From: CAYZPB01 sp964480445
GTDB taxonomy: Bacteria > Bacillota > Bacilli > Tepidibacillales > Tepidibacillaceae
DNA length: 64,000 bases
NCBI GenBank assembly: GCA_964480445.1
Contig: CAYZPB010000001.1
Span: 27,518 to 91,517, forward strand
Direction of reading: 5' to 3'
Below are positions 1-10,100 of this stretch, piece after piece; the stretch's first letter is position 1, and each line of letters starts with the position of its first letter. Below the pieces are notes generated by a model. That model was not told where the DNA came from. It worked only from the letters and a program-made list of their open reading frames with translations, and made no database searches. The translations under genes were made by a program, and so were the position numbers.

Positions 1-1506
1 ATTATTACGAACCATGCTCTTCTGATAACTAGTCTAAAAAATGAGCAACCAATTTTACCCAATTTTAGAAAACTGATTATTGATGAAGCGCATCAGTTAG
101 AGAACGTTGCAATTAATCATCTTGGCTACGAGATCAGCAAATTACAAATCCACTATATTTTAAATAAGCTACATCAAAATGATAGTAATGGATTATTAGC
201 TAGACTTCGCCAGGCAGTAGTAAGTGAGAATGTAACTGATAAAGATCAAATTATTGCAGATATAAATCAAATAGCAAATGATTTGTTTCCAAAAACTATG
301 AAAGAGAATGATCAGTATTTCGCACTGCTTGAAAATTATATTAATTTATATGTCAAGGGGTGCGAAAATAGCCGGCAAGTATTAAGGATGAAAGAGAGAA
401 ACTATGAAAGCAAGGAGTGGGCTAGCATCAAACTTGCAGCGGAAAACCTTCTGCTGCAATTAAATGAGCTAAAAAACTCATTAAAAGATGTACATAATGC
501 AATATTCGATCAAATTCACGAGGATAACATTCTAGTTGATTACGAAGGCAAACTGATGTCTTTGCGGCAAATAGCAATCAATATTGCTGACTGGAATGAA
601 TATAAAACAAATAATAATGTATATTGGATTGAAAGTAGACAGAAGGGTAAGAGAAAAATTCCAATTCTATTTGCCGTACCAATTGATGTTGGCAAATATT
701 TGCAGGAATCTTTAATCAAGAATTTAGATAGTGTGATTATGACTTCAGCAACATTGGCAGTCCTGGACTCTTTTGAACTTATTAGCACTGACTTTGGTTT
801 TGAAGCAAACGCAGAAGAATTGACGACAATTATCCAACCCTCACCATTTAATTACAAAAGTCAGGTACGAGTTTATGTACCAGACGATGTTCCTGCAATT
901 AAAAATGTATCTGTTGACACTTATGTCGAATATATTTCAAAGCATATAGCGGATGTCGCTCTTTTGTTGGAGGGAAGGACACTTGTTCTCTTCACATCAC
1001 ACTCAATGCTACAAAAATCACATCGGTTTTTAGTAAATTATTTAAAGAATGAAGAGATAACGGTTCTTGGGCAAAATATTGATAGTACTAGCCGGTCTCG
1101 ACTAACAGAGACTTTTTTAGAGAATAACAATACAATTCTTCTTGGAACAAGTAGTTTCTGGGAGGGAGTGGATATTCCAGGCGAAAGCCTAAGTGCATTA
1201 TGCATTGTCAGACTGCCCTTTACGCCACCGACTGAGCCTTTACAGGAAGCAAGAGAAGAGCGCCTTAAAGCTGCGGGGAAAAACTCTTTTACCAATCTTT
1301 CTTTGCCGCGGGCAATAATTAGATTTAAACAAGGTTTTGGTAGATTGATACGTACACACCAGGATCGGGGAGTGGTCATTGTTTTTGATAATCGGATAAT
1401 AACAGCCTGGTACGGTAAAGCCTTTATTCAATCTTTACCGGAAATTGAAGTAGAGTACATGTCTTCTCAGAATATACTAAGAGATATAGAGAGTTGGTTT
1501 TTCTAA
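1..1506 (+). CDS. dinG: DinG-family ATP-dependent helicase, 3' part (5' end outside window)
   Basis: The reading frame is open from base 1, so only the last 501 residues are present. It begins inside the helicase core: the segment IITNHALLI is followed at about residues 28-36 by the DEAH box (LIIDEAHQLENV), and the C-terminal RecA-like half carries TSATL, LFTSHS, TSSFWEGVDIPGESL and the QGFGRLIR arginine-finger motif VI. These are the hallmarks of XPD/DinG superfamily 2 helicases. In Bacillus the homologue has an N-terminal exonuclease-like domain; that region is upstream of the window and cannot be judged. No cysteine cluster typical of the Fe-S domain is visible in the part seen. It converges with the minus-strand ABC transporter genes. 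In B. subtilis dinG also lies near aspB and dnaD, as here. The family role is unwinding DNA or R-loops during repair; the exact substrate is inferred. Confidence 0.93.
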   Translation: MITNHALLITSLKNEQPILPNFRKLIIDEAHQLENVAINHLGYEISKLQIHYILNKLHQNDSNGLLARLRQAVVSENVTDKDQIIADINQIANDLFPKTMKENDQYFALLENYINLYVKGCENSRQVLRMKERNYESKEWASIKLAAENLLLQLNELKNSLKDVHNAIFDQIHEDNILVDYEGKLMSLRQIAINIADWNEYKTNNNVYWIESRQKGKRKIPILFAVPIDVGKYLQESLIKNLDSVIMTSATLAVLDSFELISTDFGFEANAEELTTIIQPSPFNYKSQVRVYVPDDVPAIKNVSVDTYVEYISKHIADVALLLEGRTLVLFTSHSMLQKSHRFLVNYLKNEEITVLGQNIDSTSRSRLTETFLENNNTILLGTSSFWEGVDIPGESLSALCIVRLPFTPPTEPLQEAREERLKAAGKNSFTNLSLPRAIIRFKQGFGRLIRTHQDRGVVIVFDNRIITAWYGKAFIQSLPEIEVEYMSSQNILRDIESWFF

Positions 1507-1535
1507 AAAGTTTAAACACAAGTGTTTAAACTTTT
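1506..1535. terminator. Shared bidirectional terminator between dinG and the ABC permease
   Basis: AAAAGTTTAAACAC followed after two bases by its exact complement gives a near-perfect palindrome with A-tract and T-tract at either end, so it can terminate transcription from both sides. The last base of the dinG stop (1504-1506) and the first bases of the minus-strand permease stop (1534-1536) lie inside the hairpin. Confidence 0.85.
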
Positions 1536-2766
1536 ATTTAAATTGCAAGGCTCTTCTAATATCTTTTAGCGAGGTCCCCTTACCATAGAGCAACACGCCA
1601 CCCTTATAAACCCTCGCTGCAAAAACACTGCTAGCAATTATGCTAACAACCATTATTGCAACCGATATGATAATTTCGATTACATGTGGGTCAGTCATCC
1701 CGATACGCAAGAACATAACCATCGGTGTGAAAAATGGTATATATGATAGTACCTTAATTACTGTGGAATCAGGACTGGTCAGTCCAAACATAGCGATTAT
1801 AAAAGCTGCAATTAAGATAAAGTTTAAGACTCCGATTGTCTGCTGTAAGTCTTCAATCCTGCTTACCAAGGATCCTAACATTGCTGCAAAGGTTGCATAG
1901 AACAAATTGCCAAGAATATAAAATAATACAGCATAAAAGAACACATGAGTCGGCAATTCTGAAAAATCGATAGTGAAAGAGTCAATCGCAAAGACTCCAC
2001 TGCTAGCTCGTAAAGAAAAGAAGCCAATGATTAGCATAAGTGCAATTTGAAAGACCCCTAACAATAAAATTCCGAGTATTTTCCCAAACATTTGTTTTAC
2101 TGGATTGACACTTGAGATAAGGATCTCCATCACTCTTGAACTTTTTTCTTTGGCAACTTCCATTGCTATCATATTTCCATACATTACTACTCCAAAATAA
2201 ATAGCAATTAAAAGAATATAAACAATAACATACGACATTGCAATCTCCGCTTCGCTTTTAGCACCTTCACTTAAAGAGGTTTTAGTCAGCTGTACAGGAG
2301 CAAACAAATTAGCTATTTCCGTAGGAGTTAAATCTAATTTTTCGGCACTTTTTTGAAATTGAATAGTAGATAATGCCTGTTCGAGATAAGAAATCAGTTC
2401 CACATTTAAAATATTCTCAGCCTTATACTCGGCAACAATTAGCTCGTTTGCAGTTAAATCTATCAAAATATAACTATTAATATTCTCTGTCTCGTAAGCA
2501 GCACGCGCAGCTTCTTCATTAGGAAAACTTTCTAAAACAATGTCTTTGTAAATACTCATTTCATCTTTAATCTGTTCATATACCAGATGAGTTTCATCTA
2601 CAACTCCAACAGTCTGTATATCTTCACCTACAAAAGTAGCTAGTATTGCTGGTAGATTCAAGACAAGAATTAATAAAAGCATTGTGACAATGGTAGTAAC
2701 GATAAATGATTTTTTTCTTAAGTTTGTGAGAAAGGTATGCTTCAGTATAATGAACAATCTATTCAT
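1534..2766 (-). CDS. ABC-2 type transporter permease (NatB/YhaP-like)
   Basis: A 410-residue membrane protein with one N-terminal transmembrane segment (about residues 20-45), a roughly 130-residue extracytoplasmic domain, and a cluster of five or six helices in the C-terminal half. This is the layout of ABC-2 permeases of the NatB/YhaP type, which work with a separate ATPase in export of ions, drugs or peptides. The motif MEVAKEKSSRVMEILISSV after the second helix is typical of the family. I chose the ATG at 2766 because it follows AGGTAGGTG at proper distance; an upstream GTG at 2775 falls inside that ribosome binding site. The start overlaps the end of the ATPase gene by 8 bases, so the pair is one translationally coupled unit. 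The substrate is unknown. TetR or two-component regulators are not adjacent. Confidence 0.88.
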   Translation of the reverse strand: MNRLFIILKHTFLTNLRKKSFIVTTIVTMLLLILVLNLPAILATFVGEDIQTVGVVDETHLVYEQIKDEMSIYKDIVLESFPNEEAARAAYETENINSYILIDLTANELIVAEYKAENILNVELISYLEQALSTIQFQKSAEKLDLTPTEIANLFAPVQLTKTSLSEGAKSEAEIAMSYVIVYILLIAIYFGVVMYGNMIAMEVAKEKSSRVMEILISSVNPVKQMFGKILGILLLGVFQIALMLIIGFFSLRASSGVFAIDSFTIDFSELPTHVFFYAVLFYILGNLFYATFAAMLGSLVSRIEDLQQTIGVLNFILIAAFIIAMFGLTSPDSTVIKVLSYIPFFTPMVMFLRIGMTDPHVIEIIISVAIMVVSIIASSVFAARVYKGGVLLYGKGTSLKDIRRALQFK

Positions 2767-3658
2767 ATTGAACACCTACCTTTTCGATAAAGATGTCATT
2801 TAATGATGGTTCCTCTAACGAGAAAAGTGTAATCTCTCCTCGAGCGACTAACTCTTGTAAAATTTTCTGAGAAAAAGCTTCATTCTGCAACTTAACTATA
2901 AATCTATCCGCCTTTTTGATAATGCCTGTAACTTCAGCCATATCATTTAAAAAATCAAGATTAATTTCAGTTTTAATATGAATATTTTTGCTCGCTGATT
3001 CTCTTTTTATCTGTTTTAAATTACCTTCAAGTATTGCCTCACCATTGTCTAACAGACAAAGATTTTCACATAATTCTTCAACATGGTCCAAACGGTGACT
3101 GGAAAATAAAATCGTCGTTCCTTCTTCGGCTAAGTATTTTACTGCATCTTTCAACAGTTCAACGTTTACGGGATCAAGCCCACTGAAGGGCTCATCAAGT
3201 AGTAGCAGTTCAGGTGAATGCTGTACAGCTGAGATAAACTGAATTTTCTGCTGATTACCCTTAGATAATTCCTGTAAACGACGATTACTATAATCCGATA
3301 TATGAAAGCGCTCTAACCAATAATCAATCTGCGAATTCGCAGCTGTTTTATTCATTCCCCGCAATTCTGCAAAGTAAATTAACTGTTGACGAACGGGTAA
3401 TTCAGCATACAAACCCCGTTCTTCTGGCAAATAGCCCACTAAATCACTATTTGTATAATCGATTCGTTCACCATTCCAGGTAATTGAGCCTTTAGTAGGT
3501 GCTAATATACCGAGGATTAAACGAAACATGGTTGTTTTTCCTGCGCCATTCGCACCGAGAAAACCATAAATCTGATTTTTGGCAATTTCTAAAGATAAGT
3601 TTTTAATTGCTATGTTATTGCCAAAGCTTTTTGTAATGTTTTCTATTAATAAACTCAT
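2759..3658 (-). CDS. ABC transporter ATP-binding protein (NatA/YhaQ-like)
   Basis: A 299-residue ABC ATPase. Walker A (GANGAGKTT, about residues 36-44), the signature LSKGNQQK, Walker B LLLLDEPFSGLDP and the H-loop SSHRLDHVEEL are all intact. The C-terminal part ends in LEEPSLNDIFIEKVG, the DUF4162 tail found on ATPases paired with ABC-2 exporters such as YhaQ and NatA. The start was taken at the ATG (3658), ten bases after AAGGA; a GTG at 3667 lies only one base from the Shine-Dalgarno. It is the first gene of a two-gene minus-strand operon with the permease and is divergent from mtaD. It would hydrolyse ATP at the inner face of the membrane to drive export; the cargo cannot be deduced. Confidence 0.9.
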   Translation of the reverse strand: MSLLIENITKSFGNNIAIKNLSLEIAKNQIYGFLGANGAGKTTMFRLILGILAPTKGSITWNGERIDYTNSDLVGYLPEERGLYAELPVRQQLIYFAELRGMNKTAANSQIDYWLERFHISDYSNRRLQELSKGNQQKIQFISAVQHSPELLLLDEPFSGLDPVNVELLKDAVKYLAEEGTTILFSSHRLDHVEELCENLCLLDNGEAILEGNLKQIKRESASKNIHIKTEINLDFLNDMAEVTGIIKKADRFIVKLQNEAFSQKILQELVARGEITLFSLEEPSLNDIFIEKVGVQYE

Positions 3659-3708
3659 AATAAACACGTCCTTAAAGTTATGTTACAATATCAAGTATAA
3701 ATCATTTA

Positions 3709-3721
3709 GACTATTATAGTC
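3709..3721. promoter_or_regulatory. Perfect 13-base palindrome in the divergent ABC/mtaD intergenic region
   Basis: GACTATTATAGTC is a perfect inverted repeat around a central base. It lies in the 108-base divergent gap between the ABC ATPase start and mtaD, which must hold promoters for both directions. It may be an operator, but no cognate regulator gene is next to it and no -35/-10 pair could be assigned with confidence. Confidence 0.25.
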
Positions 3722-3766
3722 ACAATAATTATAAATCGTATATAAATTTAATAAGGAGTCTGAACT

Positions 3767-5062
3767 ATGCGTACAAAAATTGTTAATGCCCAGGTCATGA
3801 CCTTTAACGCTGAAAACTTAATTCTAAAAGCGGGTTCTGTAATCTTTGAAAATGGCATAATCACTGAAGTTAACCCTGACAGTACGAGTGAAACGATCTG
3901 TGAGCGAACTATTGATGCCAAGGATAAAGTTTTGCTGCCAGGACTAATTAATACACATACTCACTCACCGATGACCTTGCTACGGGGATATGCTGATGAT
4001 TTAGGTCTGGAAGAATGGCTTAGCAAGGTTTTGCCGATCGAAACAAGGTTTTCTCAAGCAGACATTGCTTTGGGCAGTGATTTGGCTATAATTGAAATGT
4101 TGCAAAATGGTATAACTACTTTTTCTGACCTTTATATACAAATCGAAACAATCGCCAAGCGTGTAAAAAATAGTGGAATCCGTGCTGTTTTAGCACGCAG
4201 TATAATTGAAGATCAAACCGATCCAAATATAAGCATGCAAAAACTGGCTGAGGCCGCAGATAATGTGCTCCAACTCCAAGGTAGTGCAGATGGGCGGATT
4301 ACGATGACGATGGCACCACATTCTATCTATACCTGCTCCACGGATTATCTGATTAAAATCCTTGATGAGGCCAAGCGATTAAGAGTACCTTTGCAAATTC
4401 ATTTAGCGGAATCTGCGACAGAATATGCTTACGCCATAGAAAACTTTGGTCTTAGTCCTGTCAAGTACTTGAATGAGCTTGGATATTTTGACCATGATAT
4501 TCTGATTGCACATGCCCTCTATGTTGATGAAGAGGATATTGATATATTAGCAGAAAAAGGGGTTAAAATATCTCATAATCCGACGAGTAATTTAAAGCTT
4601 GGCAATGGGATCGCACCAGTTGCTAGCTATCTGGATAAAGGTATAGTTGTTGCTTTAGGCACAGATGGCGCTGCAAGCAATAACAGTTTAAATATTTTGG
4701 CCGAAATCAAGTTAGCAGCTCTACTGCAAAAGGGTTTAAACCAAAAACCAACATTGGTGAATGCGAAAGAGGCATTACGAATGGGTACAATAAAGGGTGC
4801 AGAGGCACTTTTTTTAGATAAAGAACTTGGTTCAATTGAGGTTGGTAAAAAAGCAGATTTAATTTTGTTAGATTTAGAAAGTCCTAACACAATACCTAAT
4901 TATAATTTATTTACAAATATTGTATATTCGGCATCTGGTTCTCAAGTCACTGATGTCTTTATCGATGGTCAACATATTATGAAAAATAGAGAAATATTGA
5001 CGGTTGATGTCGAAAAAACTTTATATATGGTAACAAAAACTCGAAAAAAACTGTATAATTAG
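3767..5062 (+). CDS. mtaD: 5-methylthioadenosine / S-adenosylhomocysteine deaminase (amidohydrolase)
   Basis: A 431-residue amidohydrolase-superfamily deaminase. The metal site is complete: HTH at residues 64-66 (INTHTHSPM), H212 in IHLAES, H249 in IAHALYV and D300 in LGTDGAASNN. The flanking sequences LLRGYADD and NPTSNLKLGNG are characteristic of the MtaD/SsnA-like group that deaminates S-adenosylhomocysteine and methylthioadenosine to the inosyl products, a route used for recycling SAM by-products in many anaerobes. Related enzymes with the same motifs act on other aminopurines or on triazines, so substrate is inferred. The ATG follows AAGGAG. It is the first gene of a plus-strand series leading to aspB; 141 bases separate the two. 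Confidence 0.85.
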   Translation: MRTKIVNAQVMTFNAENLILKAGSVIFENGIITEVNPDSTSETICERTIDAKDKVLLPGLINTHTHSPMTLLRGYADDLGLEEWLSKVLPIETRFSQADIALGSDLAIIEMLQNGITTFSDLYIQIETIAKRVKNSGIRAVLARSIIEDQTDPNISMQKLAEAADNVLQLQGSADGRITMTMAPHSIYTCSTDYLIKILDEAKRLRVPLQIHLAESATEYAYAIENFGLSPVKYLNELGYFDHDILIAHALYVDEEDIDILAEKGVKISHNPTSNLKLGNGIAPVASYLDKGIVVALGTDGAASNNSLNILAEIKLAALLQKGLNQKPTLVNAKEALRMGTIKGAEALFLDKELGSIEVGKKADLILLDLESPNTIPNYNLFTNIVYSASGSQVTDVFIDGQHIMKNREILTVDVEKTLYMVTKTRKKLYN

Positions 5063-5107
5063 TAAAATTATATAATCGTTTAAGATGATTTAATGTTTGA
5101 GTTAGCA

Positions 5108-5153
5108 TAAGATAGACAGAGAGAAGATTTATTGATTTTCAGTATTTATCTTA
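5108..5153 (+). other. Possible stem-loop in the leader of aspB
   Basis: TAAGATA (5108-5114) and its complement TATCTTA (5147-5153) could close a 32-base loop in the gap between mtaD and aspB. It matches no leader or riboswitch that I recognise, and no T-tract follows, so it is not a terminator. The rest of the gap (5063-5203) shows no clear promoter to me. Confidence 0.2.
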
Positions 5154-5203
5154 GCAAAGATTAAAAATTACTGGCAATCATAATTATATAAGGGGGAATA
5201 TAA

Positions 5204-6382
5204 TTGCATTTGTCAAAACGTGCTTTAAAAATTGAACCGTCACCAACATTGGCAATCAATGCAAAAGCAAAGGAATTAAAGAGTCAAGGAGTGAATGTAA
5301 TTAGTTTAAGTGCCGGTGAGCCGGATTTTAATACAGCAGATAATATTATTGAGGCTGCGTATCAAGCAATGCTATCTGGACAGACTAAATACACTGCGGC
5401 AAGTGGGATTTCTGAATTGAAGAAAGCGGTTGTAAAGAAATATATAGATGATAATGGGCTAAGGTATACTGAGCAACAGGTGATTATAACAAATGGTGCT
5501 AAGCATGCGCTTTATAACTACTTTCAGGCCGTTTGCAATCCCTATGATGAGGTTCTTATACCAACACCATATTGGGTCAGCTACCCGCAAATGGTTAAAC
5601 TAGCTGGTGCTACGCCAGTTTTTGTTAAAGGTAAAGAACAAACTCAATATAAAATTACCCCAGAACAATTAGAAGAAAGCATTACGGACAAAACGAAGGT
5701 TTTGATTCTTAATTCTCCCTGTAATCCGACAGGTGCGATTTACGATCGTGATGAATTGGCTGGACTAGCTAAAGTATGCAAGAAATACAATATACTAATT
5801 ATCTCAGATGAAATTTATGAAAAACTAATTTATAATGACGAGAAGCATGTGAGTATTGCTAGTTTGAATGATGATGCTTACCAGCGTACGACTGTTGTAA
5901 ATGGCTTATCGAAGCCTTACGCAATGACTGGCTGGAGAATTGGCTACGCTGCTGGTGATAAAAAGATCATTAAAGCAATGTCGGATATTTCTAGTCATAG
6001 CACCTCTAATCCAGTTACTTTTGCACAGTATGGGGCAATTGAGGCGATGACTGGGTCGCAGGTTGAACTTGAAAAAATGAAAAAGGAATTCTCGGCAAGA
6101 AGAGATTATGTTATGGGAAGATTAGCAGAGATACCTGCAATAAAGCCGATAAATCCTGCAGGTGCCTTCTATGTGTTTATTGATATTTCAGATTTAATCA
6201 AGGAGAAATATCAGAACGCTGATGAATTTTCTGAAAAGCTTCTAGAAGAGGAACTTGTGGCAGTCGTACCTGGCTCTGCCTTCGGCGCAGATAATTTTAT
6301 TAGAATCTCGTATGCAACCTCGCTAGAACAGTTAGAAGTTGGTTTAAATCGTATTGAAAGCTTCATTCAGCGAATTATCTAA
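5204..6382 (+). CDS. aspB: Pyridoxal-phosphate aspartate aminotransferase
   Basis: A 392-residue fold-type I aminotransferase, full length for the family. The N-terminus MHLSKRALKIEPSPTLAIN aligns with Bacillus AspB, which supports the TTG start at 5204, seven bases after AAGGGGG. Visible motifs are SLSAGEPDFNT, the substrate/PLP segment NSPCNPTGA, ISDEIYE (the Asp that pairs with the PLP pyridine nitrogen), and NGLSKPYAMTGWRIGY holding the Schiff-base lysine (GLSKPYAMTGWR) and the arginine. The carboxylate-binding arginine near the C-terminus is in FIRISYA. It transfers the amino group between aspartate and 2-oxoglutarate in the cytosol, feeding the aspartate-derived pathways also represented downstream (asd-lysC-dapA). 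aspB next to dnaD is a conserved Firmicute arrangement. Confidence 0.93.
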   Translation: MHLSKRALKIEPSPTLAINAKAKELKSQGVNVISLSAGEPDFNTADNIIEAAYQAMLSGQTKYTAASGISELKKAVVKKYIDDNGLRYTEQQVIITNGAKHALYNYFQAVCNPYDEVLIPTPYWVSYPQMVKLAGATPVFVKGKEQTQYKITPEQLEESITDKTKVLILNSPCNPTGAIYDRDELAGLAKVCKKYNILIISDEIYEKLIYNDEKHVSIASLNDDAYQRTTVVNGLSKPYAMTGWRIGYAAGDKKIIKAMSDISSHSTSNPVTFAQYGAIEAMTGSQVELEKMKKEFSARRDYVMGRLAEIPAIKPINPAGAFYVFIDISDLIKEKYQNADEFSEKLLEEELVAVVPGSAFGADNFIRISYATSLEQLEVGLNRIESFIQRII

Positions 6383-6415
6383 GAACCTACTTAACTACAC
6401 GATTTGGAGGAAATT

Positions 6416-7141
6416 ATGTCTAATAAGAACCAACTAATTATTGAGCATATAAAAGCAGGGACAACTTGTGTCCCTAATTTACTTTTAGATAATTATAAGA
6501 AAATAGGGATTGATGAGACAGAGCTTGTTTTATTGATTCATCTTTTGTATTTTCAGAGTAGGGACAATTATTTTCCTAGCACTGTTTTGTTAGAAGAAAA
6601 GATGTCATCATCTAGCGATAAAATAATGGAGACCTTACAAGGACTTCTGCACCGGGGCTTTTTGTTAATAGAGGACGGACTAGACGAGAAATCTGGTTTG
6701 ATTTATGAAAGATATAATTTAGAACCAATTTTTATTAGACTCTTTGCTCATTTAGAACAAGAAGCAGATAAACGAACCATTAGCGTAAGGCAAGAAGATA
6801 AGGAAAAAGAAATTACTAACATTTTCAAGTCTTTTGAACAAGAATTTGGCAGAGCTTTATCACCAATTGAGATTGAGTTAATTTCTACTTGGCTTGATAA
6901 AGATCGTCATGGTCCAGAAATCATTCTCTATGCTCTGAAGGAAGCAGTTTTTTCTAACAAGCTCAGTTTTCGCTATGTTGATAGCATTCTTCTTGATTGG
7001 CAACAAAAAGGAATCAAAAACCTAGAACAGGTTAGAGAACACGTTAAGAAATTTAGAAATGCCAAAGCTAGCAGTGGCTCCGGTAAGTTTGCAACTAATC
7101 CTGATTTCGAACCATATAATTGGCTAGAGGAGAGAAAGTAA
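6416..7141 (+). CDS. dnaD: DnaD-like primosome / replication-initiation protein
   Basis: A 241-residue protein with two domains: a winged-helix N-terminal domain (about residues 10-105, ending in LLHRGFLLIED) and, after a charged linker, the DnaB2/DDBH2 helical domain (about 130-205) with the family motif YxxxIxxxW, seen as YVDSILLDW. DnaD remodels DNA and helps DnaA, DnaB and DnaI load the replicative helicase in Firmicutes. The ATG at 6416 has GGAGG six bases upstream; a TTG in the Shine-Dalgarno itself (6404) is not the start. Its stop codon overlaps the smc start (TAATG), so the two are translationally coupled. The usual Bacillus partner nth does not follow. Confidence 0.87.
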   Translation: MSNKNQLIIEHIKAGTTCVPNLLLDNYKKIGIDETELVLLIHLLYFQSRDNYFPSTVLLEEKMSSSSDKIMETLQGLLHRGFLLIEDGLDEKSGLIYERYNLEPIFIRLFAHLEQEADKRTISVRQEDKEKEITNIFKSFEQEFGRALSPIEIELISTWLDKDRHGPEIILYALKEAVFSNKLSFRYVDSILLDWQQKGIKNLEQVREHVKKFRNAKASSGSGKFATNPDFEPYNWLEERK

Positions 7142-10100
7142 TGCAGCTAAAAAGTGTAATAATTAATGGCTTTAAATCATTTGCCGATAAAACAGAAATT
7201 GATTTCACTGAGGGTATAGTTGCGATTGTAGGACCAAATGGCTGCGGCAAGAGTAATATTGCCGATGCAATTCGCTGGGTGCTTGGCGAGCAGAGCGCTA
7301 AAAGCTTGCGCGGATCAAGAATGGATGATGTGATTTTTTCTGGGAGTGAGAATCGTAAACCAGTAAATTATGCAGAAGTTTCCCTTGTTTTGGATAATCA
7401 AGCAAAGCAAATCAAACTTGATTTTTCCGAGGTTGTCGTTACCAGACGTCTTTATAGAACGGGTGAGAGTGAGTATTTAATTAACAAACAACAAGTACGA
7501 TTAAAAGATATATCTAATCTATTTGTGGATACGGGACTAGGGAAAGAATCTTTCTCTATTATTGGCCAAGGGCGGATAGATGACATTCTTAGCACTAAAC
7601 CTGAGGAACGAAGAGGAATTTTTGAAGAGGCAGCTGGCATTGTTAAATATAAAAACCGTAAAAGAGAGGCGCAGCGAAAACTTGATGATACTGAGCTGAA
7701 CCTGATTAGGATATATGACCTGATAGTTGAGCTAGAAGGACAAATTGAGCCGCTTAAATATCAATCGGCACAAGCTTTGGAATATAAAGAGTATGATAAT
7801 AGATTGAAAGATTTGAATATCAAGATATATGTTCATGACATTAATAATATTTATCAAAAGTGGCTGCAGGCGGAAGAGATTAAGGAAACTTTTTCGAAGG
7901 AGCAGCTCGAATATAGCTCGAATGTAAATATTATCGATGCAGCAATTGAAGAGAAACGTTGGGCCGTCAGTAAGCTGGATCAAGAGTTAGAGGAGCTATA
8001 TCAACAGCATTTATCAGCAAGTGAAAAGTTAGAGCAGGAAGAAGGCAAACGTGGAGTATTGTGTGAAAGGGAGAAAAACCAAAGCTCTTCCAGGGAGAAT
8101 CTGGTTAATAGTATTAATAAAGCAAGAGAAAAATACGATGGGTTAAATGATTCGATCGAAAAGGAATTGCAAATTAAAAAAGAGAAAGCTAGTATGATCA
8201 AGGAAATGGAAGCAGATTTGCTAGAGAAAGAACAATATTTAAACGATTTTGCGAAAAACAAAACAGAGGAGCTGGAAGAACTAAAAGCTGAATACTTTGA
8301 TGTTTTAAATAGAACAGCTACTCTGCGCAACGATTCCACGCATTTAAACAACCAATTAAATTCGCTGGTTTATCGTAATGACAAATTAAAAAGCGAAAGA
8401 ACAAAAATAGAAAACGAATTAAATAAATTTGCTGAAGAAACACTTAAGCTCAACAATGAATTAGCAGGAGTTGAAACTAGATGTCAGGCCTTATTACCAG
8501 TAATGGAGGAGCTTGAGCTTGCTCGCAAGACTATAGAGTCAGAAATTCAGCAGACTAAAGATGAATTTATCAAAACTCAGAACCTTCTTAGTGCCAGCAG
8601 TTCTAAACAGGAAACGCTAGAAGGGATGCAGATGGCTTTATCTGGTTACACGCATGGAGCGAAAGAAGTACTGACCTTACGAAATAACAAAAAAATCAAA
8701 GGGATTATTGGCTCGGTGGCAGAACTTTTAACTGTGCCCAAAGAATATGAGTTAGCAATCGAGATTGCATTAGGCAACTCTTTGCAACATATAGTGGTCG
8801 ACAATGAAGAGATCGGCAGAGAAACGATAAAGTATCTTAAGGATAAAAGGAGTGGAAGAGCTACTTTGCTTCCGCTGAATGTTATTAAGGGAAGGCGTTT
8901 TAATGTTAAAGAATTAGCCAGCATTGCGACTTTGCCTGGCTATATAGGACTGGCAATCGATAAGGTTGAACTAGATTTAATTTACGAAGAAATTGGTCAT
9001 TTCTTGCTAGGTCGAATTATTATAGCTAAGGATTTAAAAAGTGCTAATCAGATTGCTAAGACTTTAAATTATAAATACAAGATTGTGACTCAAGATGGTG
9101 ATCTTGTTAATCCCGGTGGTTCAATGACCGGCGGCGAAATTACTAAGCAGAGTGGTAAGCTGCTTGGTAGACAACGAGAAATAGACGAGCTAATAGGCGA
9201 GATTGCTAAGCAAAAAAGCAAATTAAAAGGCAAGGAAGATAAGCTTAAGGACTTAAACTTAATCTTAATCGAGAATGAACGAACATACCAAGAAAAACTC
9301 GCAGCTTATAGTACAGATGAAGCAAAGAGACGGCAAATCAAAGAGGGTTTAATTCAAACAGGTTATGAGAAAAAACGACTTGAAGAGAGAGCCAAGTACC
9401 TAAATAATGACGACCAACAAATTTCTGCTGAAATCTGCACAGTAAATACTAAAATTAGTGATATAGAGTCAAATATGATTGCAAATAAAAAACTTGAAGC
9501 TGAGTTGTTAGAAGAAATTAACCAAGCTAATGAAACACTAAATAAAGAAGAAGACGCTAAGGGTGAGTTAAGGGAGACAATAACAAACATTAGGATTGAG
9601 CTTGCTACCCACAAAGAAGAGTACAATCATATTCTTAAAGTAATTGAGCGATTGAATATTGATTTAATGGAACAAAAGTCAAGTATTGACAAGCTGACTG
9701 CGGAGGCTGATTCGCTAGAAGCGGTATTACTTAATCTTCAATTTGATTTAACAGAAATTTCGAATGTTTTTGACGAATATAAAAATAAACGCGACGAGTT
9801 ACAGAAAATAATTAATGATAAACGTAAAGAGAGACTAAAGTTTACTACTGAAATCGATCAAAAAGTTGCTGACTCTAAAGGTTTACGCGCGCAACTACGT
9901 TCTGTTGAGGACCTGCTACAGCAAAATGAAGTTAAACTAGGAAGACTTGATACACAACTTGAAAACCTTATTAATCAGTTAACCCTAGAGTATGAGATTA
10001 GCTTTGAAGCAGCGCAAGCAAAAGTCGATAAAGTTGAAAATGTAGGAGAGACACGTTCAGAAATTCAACGATTAAGGAAGTCGCTAAAGCAGCTCGGTGA

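Noticed and set aside
5063..5203. Possible riboswitch or T-box before aspB
   Set aside because: Only one weak long-range stem; no T-box, specifier or terminator/antiterminator pair could be found.
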